A stretch of DNA of 64,000 nt from Bicyclus anynana. Its lineage: Eukaryota > Arthropoda > Insecta > Lepidoptera > Nymphalidae. The notes below the pieces were generated by a model, which was not told where the DNA came from, did no database searches, and worked only from the letters and a program-made list of their open reading frames with translations. Where the stretch lies: assembly GCF_947172395.1 (NCBI RefSeq), contig NC_069106.1:5022001-5086000 (forward strand), written 5' to 3'. The translations under genes were made by a program, and so were the position numbers. Positions 19,711-30,496 of this stretch are shown piece after piece. Positions within the stretch are counted from its first letter, which is position 1; every line of letters starts with the position of its first letter.

Positions 19711-20590
19711 GAGACTAACGAAATGCAAATCATGCCATCTCATAGCAGACTCGTGCTTAACAGTGAACCGAATATGATATGATAATACCAAGTTTGTCTG
19801 TTTATAGTGCTTCTAGCACCGATTAAACTAAAAAAGTTACGCAACTATAATGGTGGGTCTCACGGACCTACATGGACAGCAATACTAACCTTTGTAGTAG
19901 AGATAGAAGCATGTCCATTTGTCCATACTTTAGCGTATTTTGCGAGCGAGCGAGCGGGAGGCAATGAGGTGATTTTCGCGCACACGTCATGATTTTTACA
20001 CACATAATAAAATTCAACATGGGTCTAGTGTACCCACGACTATAGTTAAGGGTTAAATTAACATAAAATAATTAGAATGCTATCTGAAAATAAAGAAAAA
20101 CAGGTGCAATGGACCTAATACAATTATTTAACGCACGATAGATAGACAGTTAGTACCGTGAACTTACTTGAATTTTCAAGGAACCCTTAAATTAAACATG
20201 GTTATTACTTTTGAGCCAGAATTTAGAATCACTTCCGAAAATATCATTCATTTAATAATTTAATAACAAACAATACGACTTCATGCTGATTTCATGTTTA
20301 TTTCAAGAACTGGCGTTTGAAATTTAATCAGATTCTGTCTCGAGAGTAATTCTTCAACAGCTAAGCTTCTCTTTGATACATCCTTTGTTGGGAGAGAGAC
20401 TCAAGACAATATAGAGCATTGTAATAAAGGACGTTCTTTATATTCATAAAGCAAGATACTTCAAGTACGTACATTTGTCTTTGAAGTCATTTCTAAACAA
20501 TTTTGTTTTTAGTGAGTGAGTTAATTAATTTTGAAGCCATCTGGAATCTAGAATAGATTTTTTTTTTACAATGAGACGGTATTGTACAGA
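19711..20590. other. Mostly unassigned sequence
   Basis: A SINE-B tail fragment lies at 19731-19786 ('gcagactcgtgcttaacagt', 'gaaccgaatatg'). A (gagc)n run lies near 19942. The ORF at 19807-19992 shows no known domain. The rest is unassigned and AT-rich. Confidence 0.45.
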
Positions 20591-20611
20591 TATTCTAAAT
20601 TAAACTCTGTT

Positions 20612-21310
20612 AATTGATTATGAAACACGGCTAAAACTCACATGATATTAGGTCGGAGTATGCCCGATTAGTTTCGAACCCATACGGGGCCCTTAGTCAT
20701 GAGCTGGTTCTTGCATCGCGGCACGATCTGCGCGCGAAACTGCGTGCGTGCTGCGCGACGCGCTGCTGCACGCATTGCGCGCGCGGAGAGGGGTTGAGTG
20801 GTGGTGGAGGGAGTGAAGGTGCTGTTACACTTTCCGACGGTTCATTAATGACCTCTTCATTAGACTCGTCTTCTTGTAAGCAAATCGAACTAACGCTATC
20901 TTGTTCCAAGTTTGTTGTATGTGATAATGAAAGAAATAGCGGTTTCCACGCTGTGGGCAGCAACCATCCATGATCCCGATTAAAATTCGGGTGACGACTA
21001 ATTTCTATCGCTTCACGTATCTTACGAGGTACTAGAAACTTTTCCCTTGATAATACAGAAGCCTTAAACGGATATTATGAGTCGTACCCAAAGCTAGAAC
21101 ATACTCGGCTATTGCTGAACCGTCCGTGTCCACATTCTTCATGCTACGTATGTGTTCTCTTACTCATTGTAATGTTACGGCGAGTCTCACCGATGTATGA
21201 TCGACCACAGTCACACGGAATCTTGTACACCCCGGGAACGTTCTTTAGCACGAGTTTTAGCCGTGTTTCATAATCAATTAATATGAATAACACTCACGAT
21301 AGTTTAAATT
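20612..21310 (-). pseudogene. Penelope-like element with GIY-YIG domain remnant
   Basis: The minus strand from about 21253 reads VLKNVPGVYKIPCDCGRSYI, then GETRRNITMSKRTHT. After frameshifts come ASVLSREKFLVPRKIREAIE, ISRHPNFNRDHGWLLPTAWK and PLFLSL. This is the GIY-YIG endonuclease tail typical of Penelope-like retroelements: GVYKI and YIGETRR, the E in REAIE, and the N in FNRDHG. Stops and frameshifts make it non-functional. The ends are inverted (ttaattgattatgaaacacg / cgtgtttcataatcaattaa). Near-identical flanks of about 20 bp (20591-20611 and 21311-21330, ending ctctgtta) look like a target duplication. Confidence 0.75.
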
Positions 21311-21385
21311 CTAAAATAAACTCTGTTAGAATAGATTGTTTGATAAATTTGTGCGTCTGTGACCTTCGAGATTTTTATTGTCGTG

Positions 21386-21551
21386 TGATTTAGCCAAGCA
21401 AAGTGGCACGTCGATTCTCTATCTACGATCGATGACAGATCTTGATCAAATGACCTGTCGATAGCAAATGTCATTCCCATACGTCTTTCTAGTTTACGAA
21501 GCGTTAGCGATCGTAGAAAGAGAGTCGACGTGCTACATGGCTAGGTTACAC
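21386..21551. mobile_element. Small fold-back element
   Basis: Inverted arms of about 45 bp: 'ttagccaagcaaagtggcac' 'gtcgattctctatctacgat' at the left and 'atcgtagaaagagagtcgac' 'gtgctacatggctaggtta' at the right, about 80% identical. Non-coding; MITE-like. Confidence 0.65.
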
Positions 21552-21972
21552 AGGTACATACTTTAAGGTTAAATCTAATGCGGACGGACCTGCAGGCATC
21601 CACCAGTATCATTATAAAACGGCTGGAAAAGTACATCATACTACCAAGTACCACTCCACTCGATCGTTCTAAAAAGAGTTTCCAAGAAACGTCCTCGTCT
21701 AGCGGCAAACCAAAACATTCGACGCAAATATTATCAGTCCCACATTCTTCAAAGGCAACATAAATAATATTTTTTTCTTTTGGTTCGAATAAATTGTTTA
21801 CGTGGAATCTTTATCATTAGATAGCTCTCTCAACTGTGTGATTCTGTGAAACGCTTTTGATATTAACTAGCGTCCCGACACGGTCTCGCTCGATAGCATC
21901 GGTAGTATATATTTTTTATTTAATTTATAAGTATCATGCTTACCTTAACGTAATCTTTGTAATACTTAATAA
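21552..21972. other. Unassigned sequence with a small ORF
   Basis: 21578-21763 (+) is an open frame of 61 codons rich in S, T and K, with no domain I recognise and no clear splice sites. It is more likely chance or transposon debris than an exon. Confidence 0.35.
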
Positions 21973-22290
21973 TCTATATTAATATATAAAGCTGAAGAGT
22001 TTGTTTGTTTGATTGAACGCGCTAATCGCTGGAACTACTTCTGGTCCGATTTGAAAAATACATAAAAATCAATACCACTTTTCGTTGTGATTTTATAACT
22101 CAAGAACGGGCTTACCTATCCAAACTAAATGTTTATGCTTTGTTCGGCCTATTTAGTAGATGGTTTATGTGAAGTTTGCCCAGAACCGGTCTAGCAGTTC
22201 TTCATTTATCACATTTTTAGTGACGATTTCATTGGTAGGTGTAGGGTGGGGGTAGGGTGGTGATAGGGTAGGGGTAGGGTAGGGGTAATT
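21973..22290 (+). mobile_element. Helitron-like element ending in a TAGGG array
   Basis: 5' end a|tctatattaatatataaagc, then 'tgtttgtttgattgaacgcg' and 'actcaagaacgggcttacct'. Near 22231-22290 the sequence becomes a gggtaggggtagggt array. No CTAG end is seen, so the 3' end is lost. The layout matches 45589-45816. Confidence 0.6.
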
Positions 22291-22597
22291 CTGAAGCTGA
22301 ATTTCGATTTCGGTTTCGGCCGTGAAACCTAGTTTCGGTTGGACAGTATCAGTTTGTAATGTGAGATACTCAATTTAAGTACCTAAGTATAGCTGCCCCC
22401 CCTAGATAGAATCCTGGCTACGCCCATGAAGAAAGTCACGTGTCTTCTACGCTTAGAGTGTTTTGTAAAGCATAAAGTGGGTAGAGGGATTTTGCTTTCC
22501 GTAACAAAGCGAAGCTACGAATATGTAAGCGAGCGTCGGTGTCTGGCATTTGTAATGCTAAGGTGAAGTGCCAGCATCTTACACAGCGTTGAAGCAA
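22291..22597. other. Unassigned sequence
   Basis: No gene or known repeat recognised. Confidence 0.4.
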
Positions 22598-23094
22598 TGG
22601 GGATGATGACTAGGTTTGAATAGATTGATTTTTATGATAAATTCGGGTAAATAAGGTCAATGTTAACTAATTTATACATAAAATGCAAAGATTGTCTGGA
22701 TATTTGCAAACAAAATAAGATTATAAAATTTCAAAATCTATTGAAAATTTTTCATCGTAATTAGATGAAAATGCATACAGTTTTAGCTTCTTTACATTCA
22801 ATGTGAAATTTTTAATAAATGAACTATAAACATAAACGCACAAATTAAAAAAGGTATTAGTAATTTTGTTTGAATGCCCATACAAATCTAACGATCATTA
22901 TGTACCTACGACGTCATTAATTCGTACCATTTTAGGGCGTTTTTCAGGGATCCGTGGCAGTGCCGCAAATCTGACCTTTAAATCCCTGTAGCTCCGAAAG
23001 TAATGATCGCTAATATCCTGTTACTTTTACGAAATTGCTTTACTATTAGCATACTCTTAATTTATATACAATTTAAAAAACTGTCATCATCCCC
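22598..23094 (+). mobile_element. MITE-1, full length
   Basis: The best-bounded copy, about 497 bp. The left end 'aatggggatgatgac' and right end 'gtcatcatccccatt' are perfect inverted copies over 15 bp. The interior follows the family order and no protein is encoded. Confidence 0.8.
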
Positions 23095-23703
23095 ATTCTG
23101 GTGCTAATCTTGAGGTTGTATGCTTGGTGCATTGGATTCATTGATAGGAACCAAAAAGGAGAAGCAAAGAGTAATTGGTAATAATAATTAATAATTCCAT
23201 ATACTTACATTTATTTAAATTAATATCATAAAGTATAACAGAAAGTTGTAGAGTAAGGAAGTAAAAAGCATGATTAGACTTTTTAATAGTTTGTTTTTTA
23301 CGATTTTACTCAAAAACCGCTCAATTGATTTAAAAAATTCGTTCACCATTAGAAAGCCAAAGGCAAGCGCAAGCCTATTTCATAAAAATACCTCCCCTCT
23401 TTTAATTTATTAAATTAATTATTTCTTCCCTCATAGTTTAAAATTAAAATATAGTTCCAGGTACAGCCAATAAGTAGGTAACTACTAAGGTTTTCCAGTA
23501 AGCTTTCTTTCTCATTTTTCTAATTAGTTGTTATTTGAGCTTTTAATTAAGCGGAAAGGAAAGGTACCTTTGGTGGAAAAAGTTGATTAACACTTTCTTT
23601 TTTAGTATTAATAGAAAATTCTTGGAAATGGTTTTTCATTCCAATAATATGAATAGCAGAGAATTTTCTATAACTAATAAGTTTAAGTTCATTTACAAAC
23701 TGA
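23095..23703. other. Unassigned AT-rich sequence
   Basis: No gene. 'gattttactcaaaaaccgct', 'caattgatttaaaaaattcg' and 'ttcaccattagaaagcc' at 23295-23355 look like a decayed Helitron body. Confidence 0.4.
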
Positions 23704-23988
23704 GACGTGATAGCCCAGTGGATATGACCTCTGCCTCAGATTCCGGAGGGTGCAGGTTCAAATCCGGTCCGGTCCGAGGCGAGACTTTTTAAGAAATTAA
23801 ATATCACGTGTCTCAAACGGTGAAGGAAAAACATCGCGAGAAAACCTGCATACTTGATTCTACACGTGTGCGAAGTTTGCCAATCCGCATTGGGCCCGCG
23901 TCGTGGACTATTGGTCTAACCACTCTCATTCTGAGAGGAGACTCGTGCTCAGCAGTGAGCACGAGTATGTGTTGATAATGATGATGAC
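23704..23988 (+). repeat. SINE-B, near full length
   Basis: Head 'gtgatagcccagtggatatg', 'cctcagattccggagggtgc', B box 'ggttcaaatccggtcc', body 'aaatatcacgtgtctcaaac', tail 'cattctgagaggagactcgt' and 'gatgatg'. Confidence 0.85.
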
Positions 23989-24339
23989 ATTTACAAAGGG
24001 ACCGAACTCATTATCTAGAGGGGGTGGTTCTGAACTTCGATGAACTATTTGCGTACCCACTCATAACACAGTATTTTCCGACTAGTTAGAGGGGAATGGA
24101 AATATTGGTCATGTATAAAAAAAGGATATGGCATTCTAAAAAAAATACAGCTACAGTTTTTTTTTTGTAACCTATTAGTTTATGTTTCAGTGATTAGCCC
24201 GGACTAACAGACAGACAGACATTTTTTTTAAAAACGTTGATTGTTTTAGTATTACTGTAAGCATAGTTATCTTGCAATCACAGACGGACACTTCGATTTT
24301 ATTTGATGTTGATCTTTTACTAAAGTACCTACACCTTTT
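23989..24339. other. Unassigned sequence
   Basis: 24030-24240 ('cgtacccactcata', 'cagacagacagac') resembles decayed Helitron-type sequence. No gene. Confidence 0.35.
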
Positions 24340-24667
24340 GACGGCCTCCGTGGTATGGCACAGTGGTAATGCGCGGTCAATTTACAAGACGGAGTCCTGG
24401 GTTCGATCCCCGGCTGGGCCGACTGAGATTTTCTTAATTGGTTCAGGTCTGGCTGGTGGGAGACTTCGGCCGTGTCTAGTTACCACCCTACCGACAAAGA
24501 CGTACCGCCAAGCGATTTAGCGCTCCGGCACGATGTCGTGTAGAAACCGAAATGAGTGTGGATTTCATCCTACTCCTAACAAGTTAGCCCGCTTCTATCT
24601 TAGATTGCATCATCACTTAGCATCAGGTGAGATTGTAGTCAAGGGCTTGTAAAGAATAAAAAAAAAA
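24340..24667 (+). repeat. SINE-A, full length
   Basis: Head with a small duplication (gtggtatggcacagtggta), B box 'gggttcgatccccggctggg', complete body and 'tcaagggcttgtaaagaata' tail with an A run. Confidence 0.9.
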
Positions 24668-25480
24668 TACTCGTGCCTATATAATGTCGGCAAATTTAAA
24701 CACACTACCAAATCGAATAGCTACTAACTGAAATCAATTTTCGCGCTGAAATACTTCGAGATCAAAGAACTTATGCGGTTGGCGATATTCGCGCAATTTC
24801 ACAAAGGGTTTTGTCGAAGTTACGATGGCTTTCAGGTTTTCATTTATTTATATACGTCTGGTAAAGTAAATAAACGTTTTAGTTTAGGACGCTTACCGGT
24901 TGGATTGGATCGATTTGAAGAATTCACGTTAAGCCCGGTTTATATTGACTAACCACTCGTGAATATGTGTAACATTACATGTGCTCGACGAAACCGTTGA
25001 AAATCGTATTCATTTTCTAGATCTTCTAATGAAAAACGTGAATATCGCAAACTGGTACTATTTGTACCACAGATAAGACAACTGAGAGTATAGTGTTTAA
25101 GAATTTTAATAAAATAAACAGAAGCTGAAATGTTTAAACTGTATTCCAAATATCATTCTTAAACAAATCGTTACATTATGGTTAATACATTAGGTTAATT
25201 TTACTTATCACCACTTCACATGTCATCATCCTTTTTCTAGACAACAATTACCCCACCAAACCTCAGAATAAAACCATAATCATTAATAAACAGATTAAAA
25301 TATTCATCTGGAAGAAGGAGTCTTTATATGTTGTCTTATGTATTTATAATTATTAAATAATTAAAAATCTAACAAGTGTTTATGCCGGTATAGAAGCTAA
25401 ATAAATACAAAATACATTAGAACACTTCGAAAGTAAACATATGCAGTAGATAATAATATGCTAAAGGGGATTTTAAGTGA
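24668..25480. other. Unassigned sequence with a shared dispersed repeat
   Basis: 24895-25020 ('ttggattggatcgatttgaa', 'gaattcacgttaagcccggt', 'ttatattga', 'ctcgacgaaa') recurs at 26025-26090 and 26255-26345, so it is an unnamed dispersed repeat. Nothing else is recognised. Confidence 0.5.
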
Positions 25481-25600
25481 CTTACAAAAAGGAGGAGGTT
25501 CTACGTTCGGCTGTATGTATATATTTTTCGCATCCTGGAGAAATCGAGGGGATCTTTCGAAAATCGTAGAGACGGCTTTTTAACCGACTTCTTATACGTA
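25481..25600 (-). repeat. 'aaccgacttc' family fragment
   Basis: 'caaaaaggaggaggttctac' and 'gcatcctggagaaatcgagg' match the terminal part of the element at 35949-37211. Confidence 0.65.
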
Positions 25601-25630
25601 TGATTTTGTGCAGAGTTTTAATTATTTATT

Positions 25631-25964
25631 GACGGCCTCCGTGGCGCAGTGGTATGCGCGGTGGATTTACAAGACGGAGGTCCTGGGTTCGATCCCTGGC
25701 TGGGCAGATTGAAATTTTCTTTAATTTGTCCAGGTTTGGCTGGTGGGAGGCTTCGGCCGTGGCTAGTTACCATCCTACCGGCAAAGACGTACCGCCAAGC
25801 GATTTAGCGTTCCGGTACGATGCCGTGTAGAAACCGAAAGGTGTGTGGATTTTCATCCTCCTCCTAACGAGTTAGCCTGCTTCCATCTTAGACTGCATCA
25901 TCACTTACCATCAGGTGAGATTGTAGTCAAGGGCTAACTTGTAAAGAAAAAAAAAAAAAAAAAA
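25631..25964 (+). repeat. SINE-A, full length
   Basis: Near-consensus copy: head 'gacggcctccgtggcgcagt', B box 'gggttcgatccctggctggg', intact body, 'gggctaacttgtaaag' and a long A tail. Little decay, so relatively young. Confidence 0.9.
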
Positions 25965-26024
25965 TTCAGCTACTTAATGTAAACCATAGTGTTCGTTTCG
26001 ATGATTGGTTATTGGTCGGATTGG

Positions 26025-26360
26025 ATCGACTTTAAGAATTCACGTTATATCCGGCTTATATTAAGGAACCGCTCGTGAATAAATGATGAAACGCTACTTA
26101 TTCTCAACAATAATGACAAAAATCGTAAGTTTTGATGTAGTTACGATTTTGATTTGATGGAATCCTTCATCAAATCAAAATCTAACTACTATAACTACAT
26201 CAAAACTTACGATTTTTGTCATTTTTGTTAAGAATAAGTAGCGTTTCATCATTTATTCACGTTAAGTCCGGTTTATATTAATGAAGCATTCTTATAAATA
26301 TATTCTGATGAAATGTTAAACGTTCTCGACGAAATTGTCAAAAACTGTGGCTTTAAAATA
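26025..26360. repeat. Long palindrome within a dispersed repeat
   Basis: Arms 26077-26165 and 26166-26260 are inverted copies: 'gtgaataaatgatgaaacgc', 'tacttattctcaacaa' and 'atgacaaaaatcgtaagttt' on the left, reversed on the right. Both sides continue into the 'attcacgttatatccgg' repeat also seen at 24895. The central spacer is nearly absent, so a long cruciform or hairpin is possible. Confidence 0.75.
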
Positions 26361-26891
26361 CAGTACCTACAGTAGGTAGAAAATATTATACTTAGCGAAA
26401 ATAACATTTTCGCTTTTTAGTTTCATCGGTACGTTTATGTTTTTGAAATCGGTTTTAAAAATCACTCTCATTTATGAAATAATCGTGAACAAAAAACTCG
26501 AGTTTGTACAACGGCAATTAACTAATTAACAAAAAACGGAAACAGGTGTACAAATCTCATATTATAATTGGATTTGTCAATTCACAAATTTCATCTCTTT
26601 TTGCTTACGGTATCATATTTTTGCGGAAGGGGATTTGCGTTATGTATAATTTATTGCGTTCCTCCTTTTATTTGGGGCGTTGGTAATTAAGTGGTTAATT
26701 AAACCCTTTGTGGGATTTATCAAAGCGCGTGTGTAATGAAGCCTTGGAAAGTAAAATGAAAATACATTTCAATTATATGGAAATTGTTTCTCTCGAAACA
26801 CGTCACTCGTGTGAAATGCTCGTTCTTTTTATACAATGTACAGTTGAAAATAAATTAATGTAGCTAGTCTTTATTGCGTACCGTATTTACT
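26361..26891. other. Mostly unassigned sequence
   Basis: 26395-26460 ('aacattttcgctttttagtt', 'gtacgtttatgttttt', 'gaaatcggtt') is a piece of the 'aaccgacttc' family. The rest has no recognised feature. Confidence 0.5.
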
Positions 26892-27385
26892 TAATCATCA
26901 TCATCATCATCATCATATCAGTCAATGGACGTCCACAGGACATACGCCTTTTGTAGGGAATCCCAAACATCATGATTCTGAGCCACCTGCCTCCAGCGAA
27001 TCCCTGCGACTCGCTTGATGTCATCAGTCCACCTGGTGAGGGGTCAACCAACACTGCGCTTACTAGTGCGGGGTCGCCATTCCAGCACTTTGGGACCCCA
27101 ACGTCCATCGGCTCTTCGAACTATGTGCCCCGCCCATTGCCACTTCAGCTTCGCAACCCGTTGAGCTATGTCGGTGACTTTGGTTCTTCTGCGGATCTCC
27201 TCATTTCTGATTCGACCACGCAGAGATACTGCTAACATAGCTCGTTCCATCGCCCGCTGTGTGACTCTGAGCCTTCTTACGAGGCCCATAGTTAGCGACC
27301 AAGTTTCGGAACCATAGGTCAGGCAACACGCACTGTTCGAAGACTTTTGTCTGCAGGCACTGAGGAATTTCGGACGAATCATTAT
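26892..27385 (-). pseudogene. RTE-like LINE 3' end, longest copy
   Basis: The minus strand encodes PQCLQTKVFEQCVLP, then after a frameshift GSETWSLTMGLVRRLRVTQR, AMERAMLAVSLRGRIRNEEI, RRRTKVTDIAQRVAKLKWQW and AGHIVRRADGRWGPKVLEWR. A second frame carries the end and the ATC-rich 3' tail. The order and motifs are those of the C-terminal third of RTE-type retrotransposon proteins. At least two frameshifts; the 5' part is missing. Confidence 0.85.
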
Positions 27386-27412
27386 TCATTAAGAACTGTT
27401 CACAGCTCACAG

Positions 27413-27634
27413 TTCTTCTCTCAGAATGAGTTAGGCTAATAATCCACCATGCTTGCCCAATGTGAATTGGCAGACTTCACACACGTAGAGAATTAAGAAA
27501 ATTCTTAGGTATGCAGGTTTATCCTTGACCGTTTGAGATACGTGATATTTAATTTCTAAAAATGTACATAACTGATTCGAACATACGCCCTCCTAATTGA
27601 AAGCAGGGGTCATATCTACTGGGCTATCACGGCT
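27413..27634 (-). repeat. SINE-B copy
   Basis: 'gttaggctaataatccacca', 'gaattggcagacttcacaca', 'cgtttgagatacgtgatatt' and the head 'atatctactgggctatcacg'. Some internal loss near the B box. Confidence 0.8.
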
Positions 27635-27798
27635 CGGCATATTTATCACAAAGTATTTATAAAGTCAATATTATTTTTATATTAGCCACATTTTTGCTTA
27701 AAATTCAGATCAGATCTGACTGGTCTTTCAGCAAGCCTTAAGAAATGAAATTTTGAAATGGACTAGAAAACAATAGTACCTTTCATACGTCTTTTAGC

Positions 27799-27888
27799 CA
27801 CCATAGCCCAGTCGATATGACCTCTGCCACCGATTCCGCAGGGTGTGGGTTCGAATCCGGTTCAGGGCATGCACCTCCATGAGTTCGC
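27799..27888 (+). repeat. SINE-B head only
   Basis: 'atagcccagtcgatatgacc', 'tctgccaccgattccg' and B box 'gggttcgaatccggttc', then it breaks off after 'catgcacctcc'. Head-only copies of a SINE are unusual because LINE-driven copying loses 5' ends. Confidence 0.75.
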
Positions 27889-28056
27889 TAGGAGTATAAG
27901 TATACAAGCGTTTTTGCTAAATACGTATAACTTATAACACGGGTGCACAAAAGTTCCACATTTTTCCAAGACTGAAATACTTTAAAGTCATTTAAAATTC
28001 ATTAAAGTTTGTTAATATACGTTTCAAGAATATATTAATAGTAGATTGTTATACAA

Positions 28057-28160
28057 GGGGCTAAAAAAACCCATTATATACGAGGTATTTTTAGGGCCCG
28101 AGACGAAGGCGAGGGCCACCTAAATAGAAACCGAGTAAAGTAATAATGGGTTTAGCCCCG
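28057..28160. repeat. Short inverted repeat (ggggctaa...ttagcccc)
   Basis: Ends 'ggggctaaaaaaacccatta' and 'aataatgggtttagccccg' are inverted copies. The interior is GC-richer with 'gggcccgagacgaaggcgag'. It lies 26 bp before the solo LTR. 'tgtttagccccgctgtggag' at 31130 may be related. Confidence 0.55.
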
Positions 28161-28186
28161 CGTGTTACACTCTGCTTTTCACTACG

Positions 28187-28841
28187 TGTTAAGAATTGTT
28201 AGGCCACTAATTCTAGTTGACGATACTTTGGGTGAATGTACATATTTAATATATCCGCTTATAATATAGTTAATATTAAGTATATATTAGATTACTTGAT
28301 TAGTAAGTTTTTACCCTTACTTTACGTAATGTATCCCTATTACATTAAGAATAATAACTGTATGTGATTAAGAATTATCTCTATTTAGATAATTAGTTAT
28401 AAGAGCAATAATTATTGTATATAATTGCATGCCGATGTAGATTATCTGATAGTGTACTAAAATATCTTTACTATACTAAAATACGATATTATAACCATGT
28501 ATTTGTTTAACCATCATATTCTATATTGCTTAACTACTCTAATATTAACTGTCTCATTCTGTTGTATGTTTATTGTACTATTCTTACAATATTGTTATTT
28601 CGCTCTCATTGTATTACCATCTCCTTTATACATGTAACTCTGTCTCCTTTATATTGTTACTATTACTGCAATAAAGATAAGGGAATGCGGACGCTTCAAA
28701 GCCTATATAATAAAGCACCCCATGTAATAATCACACACTTCACTCTCGAAGCCTGAAGCGATCGCACCTCTACATAACAAGATATACGTGTTTTATTTTT
28801 ACGCGTCTTCCTGTGGTTTGGACTCGCCAAAATCCTCCACA
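28187..28841. mobile_element. Solo LTR with 5-bp target duplication
   Basis: 655 bp starting TGTTAAGAATTG and ending CCTCCACA, flanked on both sides by CTACG (28182-28186 and 28842-28846). The TG...CA ends and 5-bp duplication are the signature of an LTR retrotransposon. AATAAA at about 28670 followed by a GC-richer stretch suggests a + strand polyadenylation signal. There is no internal gag-pol beside it, so it is a solo LTR left by recombination. The superfamily (BEL/Pao or Gypsy) cannot be told from the LTR alone. Confidence 0.75.
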
Positions 28842-29010
28842 CTACGATTGCGAGAAAATAAAATAGTTTAGTACAATATTCAATGATTTATATTAATTGA
28901 AAATTAAATGTACAAAGTCTACAATTTTGGATATTAAAGAAGATGCTTTTACCCGGCAACATAATTTCCGACTCCTGTGAAGATGAATAATGACTATATG
29001 AGGTAAACAA

Positions 29011-30496
29011 TCTATACTAATATTATAAAGAGGTAAAGTTTGTAAGTTTGTAAGTTTGTAAGTTTGTAACAATTTTTTGAAATGGGGTAATCTTTGGAAC
29101 TACTGGTCCGATTTTAAAAATTCTTTCACCAGTAGAATTCCACGTTATCGGGGAGTGCTATAGGCTATATTTTATATTTCTATCATATATAACTACTTAG
29201 TTATCGCGGGTTTTCTCTTACAAGTCGGACGGAAAAACTTACTTATTCGCATGAGCTGCCTCAACCATTGCGTATAACTGAAATAAATGTATGGAGGCTT
29301 TTTGAACCTTTAAAAGTTCTACAAAAAAGTCCGCGACACCATATATCTATCTTTTATATTTTAGCAGATATAGTACCTTTAGTACTTTAATAAATTATTT
29401 AAATTTTAAATTAAGGTTTACGTCATTATTTACACAACTAAACTTAAATCCTTATCAAAATAAATTATTTAATAATCACAAAGATATTATAGAGATAAGA
29501 TTTGCCCTTTACAGTATGTTAATTAGTTATATAGTTTCGGAGATAATACAAAATTTCTAAAAGTCGCAGAAATGCCGCTATATGACGCCCCGCGGTTTCA
29601 ATTACGTGGTTCCCGTTCCCGTGTGAATATGAGGACCAAACAGCCTATGACACTCGCAAATAATCTAGCTTTCTATTGGTAAAAGAATTTTCCAAATCGG
29701 TCCAGTAGATCCAGAGATTACCCCCGACAACCACACAAACTTTACCTCTTTATAGTATTAGCATAGAAGTCGCTTGGGAAATTATAGTCTTTTGGTCATT
29801 GCACCACGCACAAAAGGCTTGACCAATTTTGCTGAGGATAGGGATAGGATAGGGGTAGGGAAGGGGTAGGATAGAGGTAGGATAGGGGTAATTTAGGGAA
29901 AGTGTAGGGTAGGGTACGGATAAGGTAGGGGTAGTGTAAGGTAGGGGCAAGGTAGAGGTAGCGGAAGGATAGCGGAGGGCGTATAGGGTAGGGGTGGAGT
30001 AGGATAGGGGTAGGGTAAGGGTAGGGTACGGGTAGGGTAAAGTTAGGGTAGGGGTAGATTAGGGGTAGGGTAGGATAGGGGTAGGGAAGGGGTAGGATAG
30101 AGGTAGGATAGGGGTAATTTATGGAAAGTGTAGGGTAGGGTACGGATAAGGTAGGGGTAGTGTAAGGTAGGGGCAAGGTAGAGGTAGCGGAAGGATAGCG
30201 GAGGGCGTATAGGGTAGGGGTGGAGTAGGATAGGGGTAGGGTAAGGGTAGGGTACGGGTAGGGTAAGGTTAGGGTAGGGGTAGATTAGGGGTAGGGTAGG
30301 ATAGGGTATGGATAGGTTACGGGTAGGGTTAGGGTAGGGGTAAGGTGGGGGGAGGGTAGGGTTAGCGTTAGCGGTAGGGTAGGAGTAAGGTAGGGATAGG
30401 GTAGGGTAGGGTTGGGTAGTTTTACGAGCAGGGTAAGGTAGAGGTAGAGAAGTTTACATCAATTTTTACGCGGACGAAGTCGCGGGCGTCCGCTAG
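29011..30496 (+). mobile_element. Composite Helitron-like fold-back unit with G-rich array
   Basis: Three parts. First, 29011-29765, with a 5' end a|tctatactaatattataaag and a right end that is its inverse (ctttacctctttatagtatt), so it is a fold-back. Second, a TAGGG/TAGGGG array (29836-30450). Third, a Helitron 3' end with hairpin gcggac...gtccgc and CTAG|T at 30496. The flanks carry an 18-bp direct repeat (actatatgaggtaaacaa at 28993-29010 and 30500-30517), which Helitrons are not expected to make. A sister copy without the 3' end lies at 42566-43881. Confidence 0.7.
29836..30450 (+). repeat. TAGGG/TAGGGG array with 226-bp higher-order repeat
   Basis: About 615 bp of ggtag-type repeats with variants. 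Two units of 226 bp (29847-30072 and 30073-30298) are nearly identical; I see about two differences. The G strand has regular GGG runs with short loops, so G-quadruplex formation is likely. The long minus-strand 'PLPYPYP' ORFs are products of the repeat. Confidence 0.9.

Noticed and set aside
24340..24420. Possible tRNA genes at SINE heads (here and at other SINE-A and SINE-B copies)
   Set aside because: A and B boxes are present, but no full cloverleaf with acceptor stem can be drawn and each head is joined to a SINE body.
29750..30176. Proline/tyrosine-rich proteins on the minus strand (also 43415-43932)
   Set aside because: They are direct translations of the TAGGG/TAGGGG arrays.
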